The notes: a model not told the origin generated them from the sequence alone. 9,076 nt of DNA from Candidatus Woesebacteria bacterium (GCA_030699485.1 JAUYMM010000003.1:1-9076), one strand, 5' to 3'. Positions 1 through 4,708 are shown, counted from the stretch's first letter. Made by a program: numbers and translations.

Positions 1-353
1 TACCTTACTTTTATCCCATTTTCCACCTTATCTTGAAGATTAAATAAAATAGGAGCCACATCTTCACTTTCTGAAGGAACTGCCATTATCATCATAACCT
101 CTGAAAGTTCTTTGTCAGGTCCAATTGTTTTAGGTTTTAGATTTACTACAAATGGAAATTGTTTGCTGATAAGATCCTCTGGTTTGAAAAATTTCATAAT
201 TCCAGAAAAGGCTTGTTTTTCTCCTAACTCTTCACCTAAATCAACAGTTAATTTTATTACCCAATGACTCCACTCAGGAACAGAAGCTTCAACAACGGTT
301 CCAATCCTAATGTCTACTTTTTCAAAATCTTCAAAAGTTATTTGATCTTGCAT
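1..353 (-). CDS. Free-standing tRNA-binding domain protein (CsaA / MetRS C-terminal type), 3' end cut by window
   Basis: An OB-fold tRNA-binding domain that binds the outer corner of tRNA non-specifically. In the databases it appears alone (CsaA-like) or fused to the C-terminus of methionyl-tRNA synthetase. Translated from ATG at 353, 117 codons are visible with no stop. Family signatures are clear: FEDFEKVDIRIGTVVEA near the start, LTVDLGEELGEKQAFSG, FFKPEDLISKQ, VVNLKPKTIGP, and the closing VENGIKVR, which is normally within a few residues of the end, so little is missing. The start codon lies inside the 3' end of trpS (16-base overlap, different frame), and I see no Shine-Dalgarno site, so translational coupling to trpS is likely. 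An inferred role is a trans-acting tRNA-affinity factor for a synthetase. It could also be described as a CsaA-type chaperone. Confidence 0.88.
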   Translation of the reverse strand, partial: MQDQITFEDFEKVDIRIGTVVEASVPEWSHWVIKLTVDLGEELGEKQAFSGIMKFFKPEDLISKQFPFVVNLKPKTIGPDKELSEVMMIMAVPSESEDVAPILFNLQDKVENGIKVR

Positions 354-1330
354 AGTCCCATTTTTTCTTTAACCTCTTTTACGGTTTCGCTTGCAATTTT
401 ACGAGCCTTTTCTGCCCCATTTTTAATTACTTCATCAACATAAGTTGTTTTGTGTTCTAATTCGGCTCGAATTTCCTGTATTGGTTTAAGTTCTTTATAA
501 ATTGCATCAGCAAGTTCTTTTTTTAAGTCTCCATATCTTATTCCCTCATGCATATAGCTTAAAGCATACTGCTTATAGCGATCTTTTCCTTCAAATAATT
601 CAACAAATTTTAGTAAATTGGCAACTCCTCCTGTTGTTGGAACTGTCTCTCCTTTTCCTGAATCAGTTGGGGCTCCTGCCAAGCGTTTTTGAATGGTTTT
701 TAAGTCATCAGTTAAATTAATATAACTTCCTTCAATTGATTTACTCATTTTTCCTTCTCCTGCAAGAGATGGTATATATTCTCCACTGGTTGCAAATCTC
801 AAAGGTTGCGGGAAATTTGTCCCATATGCATCATTCATTTTTCTTGCAATTTCGCGTGCAACTTCTAGATGTGGTTCTTGGTCAATTCCGACAGGAACAA
901 GGCTGGCATTATATATTAAAATATCAGAGGCCATGAGAACTGGGTAATTTAAAAGAGCAACTGTAGAAGCATTTGGATACTGTTTTATCTTATCTTTATA
1001 TGTTGGCAGGTGTTGCATCCTAGCAAGGCTTACAACAGTTGAAAAAAGATAGAAAAGTTCTGTATGTTCTGGAACTTGTGACTGGATAAAAATTATTGAC
1101 TTCTCTGGATCTAGGCCAATGGCTAAATAATCCAGAACTACTTCTCTTGTTTTGGTTTTTAATTCATCTTTATTATATGGAGTTGTTAAGGCATGAAGAT
1201 CTGCAACCATATACAAAGTATGAAGATCATCTCTACTCTGTAATTCAAGCATACCTTTCACTGCCCCCAAGTAGTTTCCTAAATGTAGCCTGCCTGTTGC
1301 CCTAATTCCTGACAATACTCTTTTCTTCAT
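338..1330 (-). CDS. trpS: Tryptophanyl-tRNA synthetase
   Basis: Class I aminoacyl-tRNA synthetase that charges tRNA-Trp with tryptophan in the cytoplasm. At 330 aa it has the usual bacterial length. The HIGH-type motif is in GRLHLGNYLGAV (residues 13-24) and the KMSKS loop is at 194-198 in GEGKMSKS. LNYPVLMASDILIY (127-140) and VPVGIDQEPHLEVA (145-158) are the conserved tryptophan/ATP-pocket segments. The start ATG at 1330 gives the typical N-terminus just before the S-G-I-R-A-T-G stretch. A terminator hairpin lies just upstream, so the gene probably has its own promoter in the 24-base gap. A TATAAA sequence lies 3 nt before the ATG, but no convincing -35 or Shine-Dalgarno site is visible. 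Its 3' end overlaps the tRNA-binding-domain gene. Confidence 0.97.
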   Translation of the reverse strand: MKKRVLSGIRATGRLHLGNYLGAVKGMLELQSRDDLHTLYMVADLHALTTPYNKDELKTKTREVVLDYLAIGLDPEKSIIFIQSQVPEHTELFYLFSTVVSLARMQHLPTYKDKIKQYPNASTVALLNYPVLMASDILIYNASLVPVGIDQEPHLEVAREIARKMNDAYGTNFPQPLRFATSGEYIPSLAGEGKMSKSIEGSYINLTDDLKTIQKRLAGAPTDSGKGETVPTTGGVANLLKFVELFEGKDRYKQYALSYMHEGIRYGDLKKELADAIYKELKPIQEIRAELEHKTTYVDEVIKNGAEKARKIASETVKEVKEKMGLCKIK

Positions 1331-1354
1331 ATGTTTATAGTTTAACCTAAAAAC

Positions 1355-1378
1355 AAAAAATCCGCCATTTCTGACGGA
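1355..1378 (-). terminator. Rho-independent terminator after the intron-containing tRNA
   Basis: Read on the minus strand, TCCGTC-AGAAAT-GGCGGA forms a 6-bp stem (one G-U pair) with a 6-nt loop, followed directly by six T residues. It sits 13 nt beyond the tRNA 3' end and just before trpS, so it would separate the tRNA transcript from trpS. Confidence 0.8.
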
Positions 1379-1390
1379 CTTATTACTTTG

Positions 1391-1649
1391 TTGCGGAGCT
1401 AGGAGTTGAACCTAGTCTGTGAGATTATGCTAACTGTAATCTCTAATTACTTAGAGTGTCGGACTATATCATCACCCCGATTAAACCGGGGGCTCGGCGT
1501 GTAGTCTCTAGAGGGTCAATTACGACTTCCCTCGAGATTGACCCGCCTTTGGCGGGTGTTCCCCGATATAGCCAAGTTCATATGTATTATTACTAATACA
1601 TGGGCCCATATTTATTTAAGCCTCACGTGCAGCCGTACACTACCCCGCA
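1391..1649 (-). tRNA. tRNA with CAU anticodon (elongator Met or Ile2), interrupted by a group I intron
   Basis: The 5' exon is 1649-1619 and the 3' exon 1429-1391, transcribed leftward. Joined, they give a normal cloverleaf: acceptor TGCGGGG/CTCCGCA (7 bp, one G-U), D stem GTGT/GCAC with a GG-containing loop, anticodon stem TGAGG/TCTCA, loop CTCATAA with anticodon CAU, a 4-nt variable loop, and T arm CTAGG-TTCAACT-CCTAG. The discriminator base is A and no CCA is encoded. The anticodon stem lacks the three G-C pairs of initiator tRNA and base 1 pairs with base 72, so it is not initiator tRNA. Elongator tRNA-Met and lysidine-modified tRNA-Ile2 cannot be told apart by eye. The intron lies between U33 and C34. 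Confidence 0.9.
1430..1618 (-). ncRNA. Group I self-splicing intron, 189 nt, no ORF
   Basis: All core helices can be drawn on the minus strand. P1 pairs exon GGCU with the internal guide GGCC, with the U·G pair at the splice site. P10 pairs 3' exon CAUA with UAUG immediately 5' of the guide. P2 is ATGTATTA-GTAA-TAATACAT. P3 is CTTGGC/GCCGAG. P4 is CGGG/CTCG, P5 is the ACCCGCC/GGCGGGT hairpin, and P6 is AGGG/CCCT. P7 is GACTA/TAGTC, inside the classic TAGAGACTA and GATATAGTCC blocks. P8 is CCCCG/CGGGG. P9 is CTCTAA-GTAA-TTAGAG. The last base is G (omega-G). It carries no homing endonuclease. At 189 nt it is near the lower end for group I introns. The tRNA anticodon-loop location and small size fit a subgroup IC3-like intron (inference). 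Confidence 0.93.
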
Positions 1650-1705
1650 TGTATGAAATTAATTTCAATTCTTAATTTCTAGTTTTTAATTTAACGAACA
1701 TAGGT

Positions 1706-1735
1706 ATTGTAACACAAAGCTGAATCTCGCTTCAA
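1706..1735 (-). promoter_or_regulatory. Probable promoter for the intron-containing tRNA
   Basis: On the minus strand an extended -10 box TGT-TACAAT (1714-1706) is preceded, 18 nt upstream, by TTGAAG (1735-1730) as a -35. It would start transcription about 50 nt before the tRNA. It overlaps the oppositely directed promoter of the plus-strand tRNA. Assigned by eye only. Confidence 0.5.
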
Positions 1736-1739
1736 ATTT

Positions 1740-1748
1740 TGGTACAAT
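1740..1748 (+). promoter_or_regulatory. Extended -10 promoter of plus-strand tRNA(CAU) and downstream ORF
   Basis: TGG-TACAAT (1740-1748) is an extended -10 element ending 8 nt before the tRNA 5' end at 1757, the expected distance to a start site near 1755. The -35 region (CTGAAT at 1720-1725) is weak, as is usual when the TGN extension is present. Confidence 0.65.
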
Positions 1749-1756
1749 ACAATTAT

Positions 1757-1828
1757 GCCAGCGTAGCTCAATGGTGGAGCAAAGATTTCATAAGTCTGAG
1801 GTTACTGGTTCGAATCCAGTCGTTGGCA
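1757..1828 (+). tRNA. tRNA with CAU anticodon (probably elongator Met)
   Basis: Complete 72-nt cloverleaf: acceptor GCCAGCG/CGTTGGC (one G-U), D stem GCTC/GAGC, anticodon stem AAGAT/GTCTG with a mismatched outer A·G pair, loop TTCATAA (anticodon CAU), variable loop AGGTT, T arm ACTGG-TTCGAAT-CCAGT, discriminator A. CCA is not encoded. It lacks initiator hallmarks. The TTCATA loop resembles bacterial elongator tRNA-Met, but Ile2 is not excluded. The next ORF starts after only 4 further bases (CAAA), so the two are almost certainly co-transcribed. Confidence 0.93.
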
Positions 1829-1832
1829 CAAA

Positions 1833-2147
1833 ATGAAAGTTGACAGACAAGATATTAACAACGAATTTGATGTTTTTTGTGCCGGACACGGAATTAAAGG
1901 TGCATTGAAATCGTTGTCCTTTAATGTGTACCAACAAACTGGTGACATAGGCGGTGTGATATTAAAACTTCGAGAAATGGGTTATTCTAAAATTATAGAA
2001 GAAGAAAAGGATCATACATTGGCATTAATTGAAGAGCGTGATACGCTAGCAAAGATACTTCCTGACCCGAACAGAAGGGCTAGACGTAGACATCAGGCAA
2101 TGACAATGAGAAAGAAAATGTTTGGAATGGGAAAAGAACGAGAATGA
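1833..2147 (+). CDS. Hypothetical 104-aa protein, directly downstream of a tRNA
   Basis: I do not recognise this protein. It has a globular-looking N-terminal half (about residues 1-55), a charged helical stretch around 52-75 (IIEEEKDHTLALIEERD), and a strongly basic C-terminus with RRARRRHQ near residue 85 and several Met/Lys residues after it, which could bind nucleic acid. There is no signal peptide or membrane segment. The ATG comes 4 nt after the tRNA discriminator base, so there is no room for a ribosome binding site. The message is either a tRNA-mRNA dicistron or becomes leaderless once the tRNA is cut out. A later start at Met49 is possible but has no better ribosome site. It converges on the FtsB-like gene with 9 nt between stops. 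Confidence 0.65.
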   Translation: MKVDRQDINNEFDVFCAGHGIKGALKSLSFNVYQQTGDIGGVILKLREMGYSKIIEEEKDHTLALIEERDTLAKILPDPNRRARRRHQAMTMRKKMFGMGKERE

Positions 2148-2156
2148 GACTAATCG

Positions 2157-2525
2157 TTACTTAAACAATTCCCACCATTTCTGCCAGTTTGGTTTTGGTT
2201 TTATTTCTTCTTCTTCTGGTATTTGTGGGGACAATTTTCTAACAACCTGAGCTTCAGGAAGAACCAGTATTATCTCCCCTTCTTTAGCAAGTCCTAGCTT
2301 ATCACGAAGCTGTTTTTCAACAAATTCTTCACTTTGGGTTACTTCTAATTGTTCTGCCAATTTTCTATTTTCCTCATTAATTTTTTCGAGTCTGATTTTT
2401 GTTTTTTCAATTACAGCATTGCCCTCTTTTATTCTTCTTAAACTTTTTATTAATGAAGAGCTTAAAATAACAAACAATACAACCGCACCTACTAACCCCA
2501 TAATATTGACTATTTTTTTATTCAA
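2157..2525 (-). CDS. FtsB/DivIC-family cell division protein (septum formation initiator)
   Basis: Small bitopic membrane protein of the divisome. The family links FtsL and FtsQ at midcell. The 122-aa product has a short positively charged N-terminus, one membrane helix at about residues 8-28, a coiled coil at about 30-65, then the family signature FVEKQLRDKLGLAKEGEIILVLP (68-90). The acidic/proline linker and the ending NWQKWWELFK are a tail I associate with CPR members. The start is TTG at 2525, which places Lys residues before the membrane segment. AAGGG lies 10 nt upstream, the only reasonable Shine-Dalgarno site near a start in this window. The first in-frame ATG (Met9) would cut into the membrane helix. 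The N-terminal coding region also contains the opposite-strand promoter of the recombinase. Confidence 0.9.
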   Translation of the reverse strand: MNKKIVNIMGLVGAVVLFVILSSSLIKSLRRIKEGNAVIEKTKIRLEKINEENRKLAEQLEVTQSEEFVEKQLRDKLGLAKEGEIILVLPEAQVVRKLSPQIPEEEEIKPKPNWQKWWELFK

Positions 2526-2533
2526 TGTATAAT
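2506..2533 (+). promoter_or_regulatory. Sigma70-type promoter for the tyrosine recombinase
   Basis: TTGACT (2506-2511), a 16-nt spacer and a perfect TATAAT (2528-2533). The predicted start is near 2540, leaving a leader of about 12 nt and no Shine-Dalgarno site before the ATG at 2553. The -35 box lies inside the FtsB-like gene on the other strand, and the -10 box covers that gene's initiation region, so the two genes may interfere. Confidence 0.75.
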
Positions 2534-2552
2534 ATCCCTTCTAGAGCATATT

Positions 2553-3416
2553 ATGACACAGGATACAGTTAAAAGTTTACTCCCTAAATTTATTTCAGAT
2601 TTAGGCAATAAAGGTAGATCTCCAGCAACAATGCTTGCTTATAGATCTGACCTTGAGCAGCTATTGGAATACCTAACAAAAAATTCAATTGCCACACCCA
2701 ATCAAATCAAATCTAGTGATCTAGATTCATTTAGAGATGCTTTACTTTCTCAAAAATTTACCCCAAAATCAGTTTCTAGAAAATTAAATGCAGTAAAAAC
2801 TTTTTTTAGATGGATGGTTGAGAATTCATACTTAACTACTGACTTGTCTAAAAGTGTTTCCCATCCAAAAGTAGAGTCATCTATGCCTAAGTTTTTAACA
2901 CCAATTGAATACAGAGCTCTTCGAGATGTGGTTAAATTTGATACTAGAATTTCTGCCATGATTGAACTTATATTGCAATCTGGCCTTAGAATTTCTGAGG
3001 TCGCCAATATAAAAATGGCTCATTTAACAGATAGTCAAATTAAAATTGAAGGTTATGCAACACAACCTGAAAGAACAATTCCAATAAATAAACCTGCCAA
3101 AGATGCATTGGATAAATATTTAATAGATAGACCAAAAATAGAATCAGAATATATTTTTATTAGTAAAACAGGTAAACCACTAGCAGTAAGAAACATAAGG
3201 GCATCAGTTGATAGATTTATTCAAAAAGCAGAACTTCCAAAATATTCTGTCAATGATTTAAGAACTACTTTTATCATTGAAAATATTAAAAATGGAGTTG
3301 ACCTAATTTTAATTTCACAAGTAACAGGACATAAAAGACTTTCAACAACAGAAAGATATATATCTTTAGCTGGAGTTAAAGAATCTGGCAAAAAACAGGC
3401 GTTAATAGAACTTTAA
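2553..3416 (+). CDS. Xer-family tyrosine recombinase with altered active-site residues
   Basis: 287 aa, the length of XerC/XerD. An N-terminal SAM-like DNA-binding domain (about 1-100, with SPATMLAYRSDLEQLLEYL) is followed by a catalytic domain (about 112-287). Catalytic residues visible: Arg146 in LQSGLRISEV, Arg237 in VNDLRTTF, His260 in VTGHKRLSTTERY and the nucleophile Tyr269. The first His of the usual HxxR motif is Asn234. The beta-hairpin Lys normally found in a GKGxKxR motif is not evident (IEGYATQPERTIPI around 165-178). The role is either chromosome dimer resolution or an integrase. No obvious mobile-element genes flank it and it neighbours a division gene, which favours a resident Xer protein (inference). 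Its last 4 bases overlap the convergent 63-aa ORF. Confidence 0.9.
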   Translation: MTQDTVKSLLPKFISDLGNKGRSPATMLAYRSDLEQLLEYLTKNSIATPNQIKSSDLDSFRDALLSQKFTPKSVSRKLNAVKTFFRWMVENSYLTTDLSKSVSHPKVESSMPKFLTPIEYRALRDVVKFDTRISAMIELILQSGLRISEVANIKMAHLTDSQIKIEGYATQPERTIPINKPAKDALDKYLIDRPKIESEYIFISKTGKPLAVRNIRASVDRFIQKAELPKYSVNDLRTTFIIENIKNGVDLILISQVTGHKRLSTTERYISLAGVKESGKKQALIEL

Positions 3417-3604
3417 TTCTTTTTAAAATTTGCAATTTCCTCATCTAATGATTTCACAAAATCTTCATAGACTTTAATTTCAGAATAACGAAGTTCAGAA
3501 AGTGCATTTTCATGCTTCACTCCCCTGAAATGTTTATTCATTTCAATAAGTTTTGCTTTATACCCATCCCTTTTTTTAGTTAATTCTTTTAAATCTTTGT
3601 TCAT
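3413..3604 (-). CDS. Small charged coiled-coil protein, 63 aa, directly downstream of the nested tRNA
   Basis: Not recognised. The whole protein is charged and mostly helical: LKELTKKRDGYKAKLIEM (5-22) and YEDFVKSLDEEIANFKKN (46-63) look like two helices that could pair as a coiled-coil hairpin. There is no membrane segment or signal peptide. The ATG at 3604 lies 4 nt after the outer tRNA discriminator base (spacer CTAA), with no room for a Shine-Dalgarno site. This is the same arrangement as the 104-aa gene at 1833. The stop overlaps the end of the recombinase gene by 4 bases on the opposite strand. It is short, so it could be a chance ORF, but its composition is protein-like. Confidence 0.55.
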   Translation of the reverse strand: MNKDLKELTKKRDGYKAKLIEMNKHFRGVKHENALSELRYSEIKVYEDFVKSLDEEIANFKKN

Positions 3605-3642
3605 TTAGTGGGCCTGGATGGAGTCGGACCATCGTCTCGAAT

Positions 3643-3760
3643 TTATGACAAAACTTGGTGGGTGCGGATGGAGTCGAACCATCCTTGATACTTTATAAGA
3701 GTACCGTCCTACCGATGAACGACGCACCCAAGTTTTGACAGTCAAACTTGTTTGTCATAA
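3643..3760 (-). repeat. Inverted repeats framing the inner tRNA, with two competing helices
   Basis: On the minus strand, TTATGACAAA (3760-3751) is perfectly complementary to TTTGTCATAA (3652-3643), a 10-bp helix. It continues the outer anticodon stem CGAAT/ATTCG with only C3761 bulged. Separately CAAAACTT (3737-3730), immediately 5' of the inner tRNA, pairs over 8 bp with AAGTTTTG (3656-3649), immediately 3' of its acceptor stem. The two helices share 3649-3652, so they are mutually exclusive over those bases. Confidence 0.85.
3656..3729 (-). tRNA. Inner tRNA-Ile(UAU)-like gene with encoded CCA, nested in the outer tRNA
   Basis: A complete cloverleaf of 71 nt plus CCA: acceptor GGGTGCG/CGCACCC (perfect), D arm GTTC-ATCGGTA-GGAC, anticodon stem GTACT/AGTAT, loop CTTATAA with anticodon UAU, 4-nt variable loop CAAG, T arm GATGG-TTCGACT-CCATC, discriminator A, then CCA. 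UAU would read the isoleucine codon AUA. Most bacteria use lysidine-modified CAU tRNA instead, so a UAU tRNA is unusual. The D and T arms closely match the outer tRNA, suggesting the two are paralogues. It is the only tRNA here with an encoded CCA. Confidence 0.9.
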
Positions 3761-3802
3761 GATTCGCGTCCTGACCGTTGAACGACAGGCCCCAATTTGA
3801 GT

Positions 3803-3808
3803 ATTATA
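3803..3808 (-). promoter_or_regulatory. -10 box for the nested tRNA unit
   Basis: A perfect TATAAT on the minus strand (3808-3803) ends 10 nt before the outer tRNA 5' end at 3792. It overlaps the stop codon of the upstream dehydrogenase gene. I see no good -35 (TAGAGG at 17 nt), so the promoter may be modest, or the tRNAs may also be reached by read-through. Confidence 0.6.
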
Positions 3809-4691
3809 TCTTATTTTGTGAAGCTCCTCTACCAAAAGCATTGTCCATGTGTTCCCAATCCCTATTTTTTCTAATTTTTAAGTTCTTTTTCCAAATTGCA
3901 TCAAGTGCTGACATGTCAACATTTTTTTGTTTCGCAAAAGATAAAAGACCTAAAGTATCTTTTGGAAAACACGCTCCACCAAAACCTAAATCCCCATCAG
4001 GACCAGGTACAGCAAGATGCCTGCCGATTCTTGGATCAGCCTCAACTGCTTTATAAATTTCTTTATAATTTGTGTTCAGTTTTTCGCTTAACGCGTAGAA
4101 TTCATTTGCTAGTAATACCTTACTTGCTAGAGTTACATTACTCATATATTTAATCATTTCTGCTTCAGTTAAACCTGTAACAAAATATTTCTGATCATTT
4201 GGAAGTATTGTTTTATAAAGCTCTACTATTCTAGTTCCAAATGCCTTGTTGCTAGTACCTATCACCGTTCTCGCAGGATTCATAAAATCTTCATTAGCTT
4301 TACTTTGTGTTAAAAACTCAGGATTCATTGCAAAATTAATGTCAGGATATTTATCTTGAAACTTTTGAGTTATTCCAGGAAGAACAGTTGATTTTATGAT
4401 AACTATTTTTTTGGTTCCAGTAACTTTTGGGGCAATTTCTTCTATTACGCCTTCAACAATACTCATATCCATTCCTGAATAATCTCGAAGCATTGGTGTT
4501 GGAAGACAAATAAAAATAAACTCACTCTCTTCTACAACCTCATTTAATGTATTCGGAGATTTTTTATATTTATCATACCAATAAACTTTGTTCTTTTTAC
4601 TAGAAGCAAAACCTTTAGCTGTTGCCTCTCCTACAAACCCATAACCAATAATTCCAACGGCGAAGCCGGAATTCTTATTCATCGTATTCAT
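3804..4691 (-). CDS. UDP-glucose/GDP-mannose dehydrogenase family protein lacking the C-terminal domain
   Basis: NAD-dependent nucleotide-sugar dehydrogenase family, which oxidises a UDP-hexose to the uronic acid for surface polysaccharide. The 295-aa product has the Rossmann motif GYGFVG (16-21), ICLPTPM (61-67), STVLPG (101-106), NPEFL (123-127), the central helix EAEMIKYMSNVTLASKVLLANEF (176-198) with Lys181 and Asn185, and the catalytic Cys241 in GFGGACFPKD (236-245). Family members usually run to about 430-450 aa with a C-terminal nucleotide-sugar-binding domain. Here the protein stops soon after the catalytic domain, and the reading frame is followed at once by tRNA genes. It is either a natural short form or a truncated gene. 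The start at 4691 has no Shine-Dalgarno site, and ATG at 4682 is an alternative. It lies 17 nt after the VirD4-like gene. Confidence 0.9.
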   Translation of the reverse strand: MNTMNKNSGFAVGIIGYGFVGEATAKGFASSKKNKVYWYDKYKKSPNTLNEVVEESEFIFICLPTPMLRDYSGMDMSIVEGVIEEIAPKVTGTKKIVIIKSTVLPGITQKFQDKYPDINFAMNPEFLTQSKANEDFMNPARTVIGTSNKAFGTRIVELYKTILPNDQKYFVTGLTEAEMIKYMSNVTLASKVLLANEFYALSEKLNTNYKEIYKAVEADPRIGRHLAVPGPDGDLGFGGACFPKDTLGLLSFAKQKNVDMSALDAIWKKNLKIRKNRDWEHMDNAFGRGASQNKI

Positions 4692-4708
4692 AGTTTGAAG
4701 GATATCAT

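Larger units (their letters stand above)
3609..3792 (-). tRNA. Outer tRNA (CAU or UAU after removal of insert), interrupted in the anticodon loop by another tRNA
   Basis: Transcribed leftward. The 5' half (3792 to about 3760) has acceptor GGGCCTG, D arm GTTC-AACGGTCA-GGAC and anticodon 5' stem CGAAT. The 3' half (about 3647-3609) has anticodon 3' stem ATTCG, a 4-nt variable loop AGAC, T arm GATGG-TCCGACT-CCATC, acceptor CAGGCCC and discriminator A, with no CCA. All four stems pair fully (one U-G in the D stem), which argues against simple decay. About 112 nt is inserted in the anticodon loop. Joining U33 to CATAA gives anticodon CAU with the insert at 3648-3759. Joining CTT to ATAA gives UAU. 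The insert is not group I. The inner tRNA occupies most of it. Whether the outer tRNA is ever matured is unknown. Confidence 0.75.

Noticed and set aside
502..1305. Plus-strand ORFs of 66-72 codons opposite trpS, and similar ORFs opposite the dehydrogenase, ATPase and recombinase genes
   Set aside because: They lie antisense to strongly supported genes, show low-complexity Leu/Phe/His-rich translations and have no family resemblance.
1391..1649. A tmRNA or permuted RNA, because a T arm and acceptor end appear beside long structured sequence
   Set aside because: No tag-encoding frame. The intervening sequence has group I core motifs, and the two exons join into a perfect tRNA.
1654..1667. 14-bp palindrome TGAAATTAATTTCA upstream of the intron-containing tRNA
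   Set aside because: AT-only core in an AT-rich leader, and no second copy seen. Chance is a sufficient explanation.
2526..2560. dif-like XerC/XerD site in the gap between the FtsB-like and recombinase genes
   Set aside because: Arms are 7 bp with a 12-nt spacer rather than 11 bp with 6, and the sequence is explained by promoter and start codon elements.
3648..3759. The insert in the outer tRNA as a second group I intron
   Set aside because: No GACTA/TAGTCC P7 blocks, only 112 nt, most of it a tRNA, and the likely junctions do not give both U before the intron and G at its end.
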